A stretch of 64,000 nt of DNA, from NCBI GenBank assembly GCA_038380795.1, contig CM076270.1:18306001-18370000 (forward strand). Direction: 5' to 3'. The stretch comes from Pyrocephalus nanus (Eukaryota > Chordata > Aves > Passeriformes > Tyrannidae). The notes beneath the pieces are model-generated. The model made no database searches. It was not told the DNA's origin and saw only the letters and a list, made by a program, of their open reading frames with translations. Below are positions 57,601-64,000 of this stretch, in pieces (position 1 is the first letter of the stretch; each line of letters opens with the position of its first letter). Made by a program: the position numbers and the translations under genes.

Positions 57601-60600
57601 GGGGGTCTGACTCTGGAATGCCTTGTAATGAAATGGTTTATTGCCCACAGTCTAATTACTATAGCCAGCCAGCCAGCCCTAGACCAAGCTCATTTGATTT
57701 TTGAGCCATGTGGTTTGTTTACATTTCATGGGGGACAAGAGGACAAAATTGTAACACTCCTGTATAAGCAACTTTTGGCTCAGAATATTCCTTTGGGCAA
57801 GAAAATAGAGACGCTGCAAAACTTCAGGGCACTGTGACCATGTCAGATGTGCTTTTATCTTTGACCTGTGGTGGTTTTATAGCACAGAGAGGAGAAGCAA
57901 GGGGTTTGGTGTGTTACTACTTCAGGGCTGTGCAATTCACCTCCATGGGGAAGGCTGCTGCCTCCTCCCCTCTCACAAAAAAAAAAAAAAAGGGCAAAAC
58001 ACAAACACTTAAGAGACCCCACACGGTGGTAGACCAGGGCCTGTGAAAGCTCTTTACTTGCTTCAGTCAGGCATATTTGGGCTGATTTTGCACAGAAGCA
58101 AACTGCTGCTCTTGGAGCTGGGCCAGGGAGGCAATCCAAAGATATCCAGAGTCTGGATTACCACAATAAAAACAAAGTTTTGGGGCTATCTTCAACCAAA
58201 GTCTGACTGGGGACCGCTGACAGTCATGTCTTGGGTATGATGGCTACACACCCCCACGTGTGCAGAGGGAAGGGCAGCTCTTCTGCAGGCAGGAAATCTT
58301 TAAAGGATGGCCACTGACCTCTGCTGACCCACAGGAATGAACACTCACCGTGGAGCAGCTGCAGGCAACTGCACTCTTCCTGCCAGCCTGGAAAAACAGG
58401 CATCTGTGAGAAATAAAGCAGATTTCTGCAAGGAGTCTCCTCTTGCCCATGAGTCTGGGCCGGGGAACTCTACTCTTGTCCAAGGAAATTTCTCTTGCTC
58501 GTCTCTTGATTTCCCAGACTGTCGGCTGTGCTCCAAGGAAGACATCCTCCTGCTCCAGAGCACTGATGGGGCTGCAATACACTTCACCACCAGAAAATGA
58601 GTTTGTGAAAGATTACCACTACTCCCAGTCTCTTTGTACTCAAACAGCTTCCCATGGTAAATCCTGATTGCCTCCTGCTGCTGCCTCGGTAAGTTTATGG
58701 CTCGCAGGGTAAGTAGCACTGGACTTTATTCTACAGTTATGATATTGCTTTACTGCTTTGTTCAAGAAGTAATTTAAAGATGTTTGGGTTACACTTGAAT
58801 GTAACTAGTCTAAAAACTGGTTTTTTTGGGTGACAGCAGGTTCTGTAGCAACAGCAAGGGCCTCAAGTTCCCCTGCTGAAGTTGTGTAGCCTGTGTGATC
58901 CTTTTCTGCAGAAAAGGATTTCCTTGTTTTCTTTCATAGAAAGGATAACTTATTTTTTTTTAAACAAGATCAAGATAACTTGCAGAGGTGAGGGGAAAAA
59001 TGTCACTTGTAATCTGATTTGCTAAGCTTAAAAGTATGTGAATTTTTCTCTTATCTAAATAACACCCAATGCCATTTTCTTCCTCACTTTATGCTCATGG
59101 ATGAAGCTGAAGACACCAGCAATGCACATAATCATGTTAGGATGCTGATTGCAGGAATCATTTTAGGTCTTAATTGTTCAGACTTGAATCTTCTCTACTG
59201 TGTGAAGAAAACAAAGAAAATGCTACCTGCAGTTTATTTTTAGCTTGGCTGGAACATAACACCAAAGGGAGTGGTGCAGTTTTTCTCATTGGCACGTTGC
59301 TGTGCATCATGATCTGGCTTTGGAGCAGCCTCTTCCTGTGCCAGCCTGGGAGGAGGTGGGAGGTGAGCAGGGCTGGGTTACCTGCGTCTGTGCCCATGCC
59401 GTTCTGCCCCACTGCTGTGCCTACAAGATTGCTGGGAAATTATAACCACAGCCCAACAAGGTTATACAACAGTGCATGGGGGGTTGTGCTGCACCCAGGG
59501 CATGGCACAGGGCCCTGGAGGCAGGGGACCAATGTGGTCAGTCACTGTGGCCAAAACCACATGGGAGAAATCCCCAGTTCCGTGGCTTGCTGTGATGGGC
59601 TCTGCTCAAACTGCTGGTTAGGGGCTGGACTGTGCAGTGAATCCAACAGCCTGCCAAGCCCTGGTACATGAGGTGCCTGGGCTGAGGGAAGAGTGACTGC
59701 TGCATTTAATACAATACATGTATTTAACCTTCTCCTCAAGCTTTGGTTCCCGCTGTTGTGCACAAAGGGGAACCTGGGCCGCTCTGAGGGGGAGCTGAGC
59801 AGACAGAGGTGCATCCCTGGGGAACCACATCCCAGCTCAGCCCCTGGCCCCCTCTCCCTGCTCTGACACATGAAGGGGAAGATGCAAGTTCAGAGGCTGC
59901 TGTGCCATCCTAAACTCTGTGCTTGGAATTGGAGAAGAAAGCGTGGCCCACAGGCTACTGGGATTTGTGCTACCTATTCACAGGCAGATAATTCCTGGAT
60001 CAGAATGAGATTTTGCTTTCTTCTATGGGAGGCAACTCAGTGACACAGAATTTTCCAGGGGGAAAAAAATGGGATCTGCCCGTTTTAGCTTGGGCTGTGT
60101 GTGGACTTGCGTTTATAACATCTGAGACTGTGATCTGAGACAACTGAACCTGCCTAATTGTTGCTGTGTGTATACACTGCGTGTGTGCCAGTGGGGATTA
60201 CACATCCTCCCTCCTGGCTGCTCTTGCTGCCTGGGGTCTGCCCCTTCTGCCACAGTCAAACACGTCATATTTTTATTGAATAGCAATGTCCCAACAAGGA
60301 GGTAAGTACAACACAGGCACAATGAATCACGGGCTCTGGTGGACTCACTCAGCCCCAGGAGGCTGGAGCTGGCCAAGGGATGAAACACCGTGGTCTAATT
60401 CTTGTTTTTCTTCACTTTTGCCTGGAAAGTGCACCCACGGGAATTAAGAAAACAAGACTCATCCTGCCTGTGCAAGAATCCAAGGTTCCTAAATGGGCCA
60501 GGAGGAGAAATGTGTGCAGGAGGGCAAGGAGGCTGAGTGGCATCATGTTCCTCTCTGCTCAGTGTCCCTCTCTGAGGAGGGGTCTGGCTGCTGCTGCCAC

Positions 60601-63330
60601 CTGGGGATCCTGGCCAGGGGCTGGCTGGGCACTGGTCATCCCGAAAAATCCTTGGTCAGTGCAGAGCACAGCAGGCTGAACATGAGCTGCCAACACCACC
60701 CCCTGTGAGCAGAGCAAATGAAATGGAGAACACAGACAGAAGGGCAGTTTTACATCCCACCCAACCCTTTCCCTCAGCTCAGGCCAGGGCAGGCTTCAGG
60801 ACAGGTGTTAAAAGACAAAGCCTGACTGGAGAGGAACCAGAGATGGGCAGCAAGGAAGACTGGAGAACTTGGAAACGTGACCTGTGAGGACAGACAGGCA
60901 GAGTGAACTGGCATTGGTTAATCCAGCAGAAGGAGGACTAGGGAGATGAGTTAAGCCTTTAAGAGTATAAAAGACTACCACAGGGTAAGGCAGTAAATTG
61001 GTCTCCCACTGGGGATAGGGGAAAATTGCAATAATATTTTTGAAAAGACATGGAGAGAAATGTTCCAACTGCAGGATAAATAAACACTGGAAAAGACATA
61101 GGTTGGCATATCTCCACCAATAGATGTTTTTAGGACCATGTTAGACAAACCTCTGTCAAGAATGCAGGTTTTGGCAGCAAGGACAGACAATGTGGGTTTT
61201 AGAGACTAATTTCAATACTTTTTGTTAGTTGGTTTCACTGTGCTGAAGCCAGAAGCTTCAGGAGAAAATTTCTGCCATTGCACATCCCAAGCGTGGTGGG
61301 ACTTCCCTGCAACTGCTCTGCCCAAACGTGTGGTTTCCCTGCAGTTCAAGGTCAGTCAGGTTAGGCAATTGATAAGGTGGAGACTTTTTATCATAAAGCT
61401 ATTAGAGCTTTAAGCAAGGAATTAAGGCATTGAAGATGTGACAAAATATTTTTTCATGTAAAGGGCACTCAAACCCACCTTTATAGGCCTCTCAGTAAAG
61501 GAGTCTTTGAGGAAGATTGTTTTTAGCAGCCCCATAAAAGCATTATCTACTGTTCCTGAACTTCTAATATTAGCAGCCATGAAGCATAAATATTAATCAC
61601 TTCATTGAGCAGCTGAGTGCTCGTCTGGGAGGTTTCTAACAATGCACAGGTAATTGTGCTCCTTCCCTACCGATTCAGCCATGACTAGAAGTCACATGCA
61701 TATGGCCCCAGGGGGCAAAGCTCTCAGCCAGCACCCAGACATGCCTGCTGCTTTCCACCAAAGCCACTGAGGGCACTGGACACTGGAGAATCTGGGAAAA
61801 CAGTAACACTGGGACATGCAGCAGGGGTACAAGAATCCCTGAACTGGCCTGGGATTTGGCTGGTACAGGACAAGAGCATGCTGGGACAACAGCACCTTTT
61901 TGTGCTGTTCCTCTTCTGAGTCTGCCCATCTCTTTAGAGTGACAAAGAGACAGCAATGACTATGACTCCCAGTACTTTTCCCTGAACTGCTAGTTCTTCT
62001 GCAGCATAGGAAAAAATGGCTTGGACAAAGATGCTGATGCCAGCCTTGTTCTCCATAAAGAAGCTCTGCTGGAAGGTAGGAGTCATGAACCTGAAAAAGC
62101 CAGCACAACTCAGCACATCTCTCCAGAATTTGGATGCTCTCCCTCGCTCCCCCTGTGGTCTCCTCTGCTGTTTTCCCTGGGGCATGGCAAGGTGAGTGGG
62201 TGAGGTTCACCCCCCTCCTCTCCCCCAGAGGCTCCTGGACTCCAGCAGACTGTTTTCAGTTATCTGCAGATTTTATGAGCATTTCCAAAGGTAGGGGAAG
62301 GTTGCCTTCCACCATGGGTGGTCCTTCTTCAGGCACCATCATGGTCTGAAACCTTGGTACAGAAAGAAGGGAGAAATGAACAGGAGGGGAGAGGAGGTGC
62401 TTACAGTAGTTTGGGGATTTCTGTACTATCCAGGCAGGTGAACTTGTTATGATCCTTCCTGCAAGCAGTGCAGCCCAGGAGGAATCTGAGATGGAGCCAA
62501 AGACCAGTGAGAAGGGGACTTCTGCAAGAGAGGAGTGAGTGGAGGGAGAGGCAGAAAGAGGAGCACACCGGTGTTCCCAACCTGGAGCACCCGAAGGGAA
62601 GGGCAGGCGGCTTTTGTGCAGCTCCTTGCACTGACAGCAGGTACCTACCTCCATACAATCTAACTGCAAAAGGACTGGAAAGATGCTCGGTGAAGGATCT
62701 TGGCCCAGGCTAAAACCTTTTTGAGCAAACATCCCCCAATTAGTGGTAAATGTGGGCTGGCCAGCTGCCTGTCTCACTTAGGTCCATACTCCAAGGAGCC
62801 ACAGGAACTCATCTGCCTTTGGGTTCCGCAGACACGTAAAGTTTAACCAGCTTATAAAGGCCAGGAAGTGCCCTAAACGACTTTGCCTGTGCAGGAAAGT
62901 GTCTGCCTGCTGTGCAACCCCAGCTCCGGTGCTCATGCTCCAACAGCAGTGCTCTCAGCCAAGGGGCTGGAAGGGCACAGGGTGCTGTGTGTAAACCCGT
63001 CTAGCACCCAAGCCCTGCGCCCCAACCTGGGCCAGGCAAGCAGGCTCTGCCTCCCTGATTCTCCCAGGCAGTGCATCAATCTGCTTGCGGGGAGCTCCTT
63101 ATCCAGCCCCTCTGCAGCCAGGAAGAGGCACCAGGAATTGGCTGCATCACACATGAAAGCTGTGTCTCCCTCTTCAGTTCCCCCCATCTGCAGCCTGGCT
63201 CAGACTGGTACCAGCTTTAACAGGAACTCCTGGGGAGAGCATAAGGTTACAGTGTGAACCTGCATTCTGCAATAGCACCGTGGGTGATTTCTTTTCTGAG
63301 GGTTTATCCTGAAATACTTTACTTGTCCTT
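45601..63330. other. Non-coding stretch, no gene recognised
   Basis: I found no exon of a known protein family and no tRNA, rRNA or CRISPR-like structure. There is a poly(A) run at about 57977-57991, a G run at 55623-55632 and four tandem AGCC units near 57664. Two AT-rich, repeat-free blocks (45930-46160 and 47570-47900) look like possible conserved non-coding elements. Open frames up to 173 codons (62256-62777, minus) resemble nothing known. Confidence 0.5.
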
Positions 63331-63334
63331 GCAG

Positions 63335-63403
63335 ATGTTTCATCTTCTCTGATGTTGGAAAGCCCTTGGGAAGAAGACCTTGCTCTGTCCAGTGTGAGCA
63401 GAG
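63335..63403 (+). other. Weak candidate coding exon of unknown gene
   Basis: A 69-nt segment has a pyrimidine-rich acceptor (TTACTTGTCCTTGCAG) and a good donor (AGAG then GTATGT). Its length is divisible by three with phase 1 at both ends, and the open reading gives an acidic stretch containing ESPWEEDLALSS. No neighbouring exon or known protein was recognised, and such patterns occur by chance in this much DNA. Confidence 0.15.
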
Positions 63404-63879
63404 GTATGTTGTTGTACAGGGGAATACCATCTCCATGCAAGTTGGGAATAATGCACAGTGAGATGCTGATTTTGGATACAAACTTGAAGGATATAACCCC
63501 AGACCAGATGCTGACTCCTTTCAAGGTGGAAAAACATGGATACACGTCAGAAACAGCTTGCTTGCTCTTTCCAGTTGAGCAGTGGGAGTGCAGCAGCCAG
63601 GATAGGTACAATGTACCGTGTCCTGCAGCCCTGACTGCCCACAATGGGGACTGGTGCTGATTTAAGCAGGACCTTTGTTGTTGGCTTGCACAGCCAGGGC
63701 TCAGAGTTCAAGCTTTTACGATTGCAATAATCAGGTTACCTTGCCTGGACCCTGACTAATACACAGTTTGGCAAAAATGTACTGCACGCACAGATCCCTG
63801 CTTGTGCTTTTGACAGGGAAGATGCTGAAAGTAATTAAAGGCTGAGGCCAGTTTAAGCCAGCCAGTATCCATGTGCCTC

Positions 63880-64000
63880 GTTTTCCATGCCACGGGCATC
63901 CCTCGGTGGGGACCCGAGGGAACCGTAGGCCAGAGGGCTCTCCCGGGGCGGCCCTAAAATAGGTGCTGGGGGAGGCTGCCTGCGGCTCGCTAATGAAGTA
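63880..64000. promoter_or_regulatory. Possible CpG-island edge at the window end
   Basis: CpG-containing words become frequent (CCACGGGCATCCCTCGG, GACCCGAGGGAACCG, TCCCGGGGCGGCCC, GCGGCTCGC) after a CpG-poor stretch. This may be the start of a promoter island that continues past the window. No exon is visible inside it. Confidence 0.3.

Noticed and set aside
58345..58719. Overlapping frames on both strands (124 codons minus, 87 plus)
   Set aside because: No recognised family, and the mutual overlap suggests composition rather than coding.

Overview
The window looks like nuclear DNA from a bird, probably a neoavian and possibly a songbird. Three lines of evidence support this. A CR1 LINE 3' end lies in an intron. 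There is one nearly complete and one 5'-only copy of an LTR family (starting TGTGCTGGTTTCAG) that I remember from neoavian and passerine genomes. The three recognisable protein genes are vertebrate genes with short exons and GT-AG introns. No bacterial, phage or CRISPR-like organisation is present. The window is gene-poor: I support only three protein-coding genes, all with intact reading frames after splicing.

Layout. 1-23 kb: no recognisable coding gene. It holds an LTR fragment (4.64 kb), an LTR-like stretch (14.4-14.9 kb) and a small CpG island ending in a good splice donor (16.2-16.4 kb). 23.1-26.5 kb (+): OTOS (otospiralin), three coding exons including a 27-nt microexon, followed by a 3' region built of about five copies of a ~125-bp tandem repeat that ends at an AATAAA. 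26.65-29.4 kb (+): COPS9 (COP9 signalosome subunit 9), with a CpG-island promoter, three coding exons and an antisense CR1 in intron 2. 36.5-38.1 kb (-): ADIPOQ (adiponectin), two coding exons, converging on COPS9. 39.1-39.7 kb: a solo LTR about 1.1 kb upstream of the ADIPOQ start codon. 39.7-64 kb: no recognisable gene. It has GC-rich blocks that are open in several frames at once, some AT-rich candidate conserved non-coding stretches and one weak candidate exon near 63.3 kb.

The three genes do not form a pathway. OTOS is a small secreted inner-ear protein, COPS9 a nuclear/cytoplasmic signalosome subunit, and ADIPOQ a secreted metabolic hormone. OTOS and COPS9 are also neighbours in the same relative orientation on human 2q37.3. 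ADIPOQ maps to human 3q27.3, so the COPS9-ADIPOQ neighbourhood differs from the human arrangement. I found no evidence of a new multi-gene system. The most distinctive observations are the tandem array after OTOS, the in-frame OTOS microexon, and the LTR just upstream of ADIPOQ.
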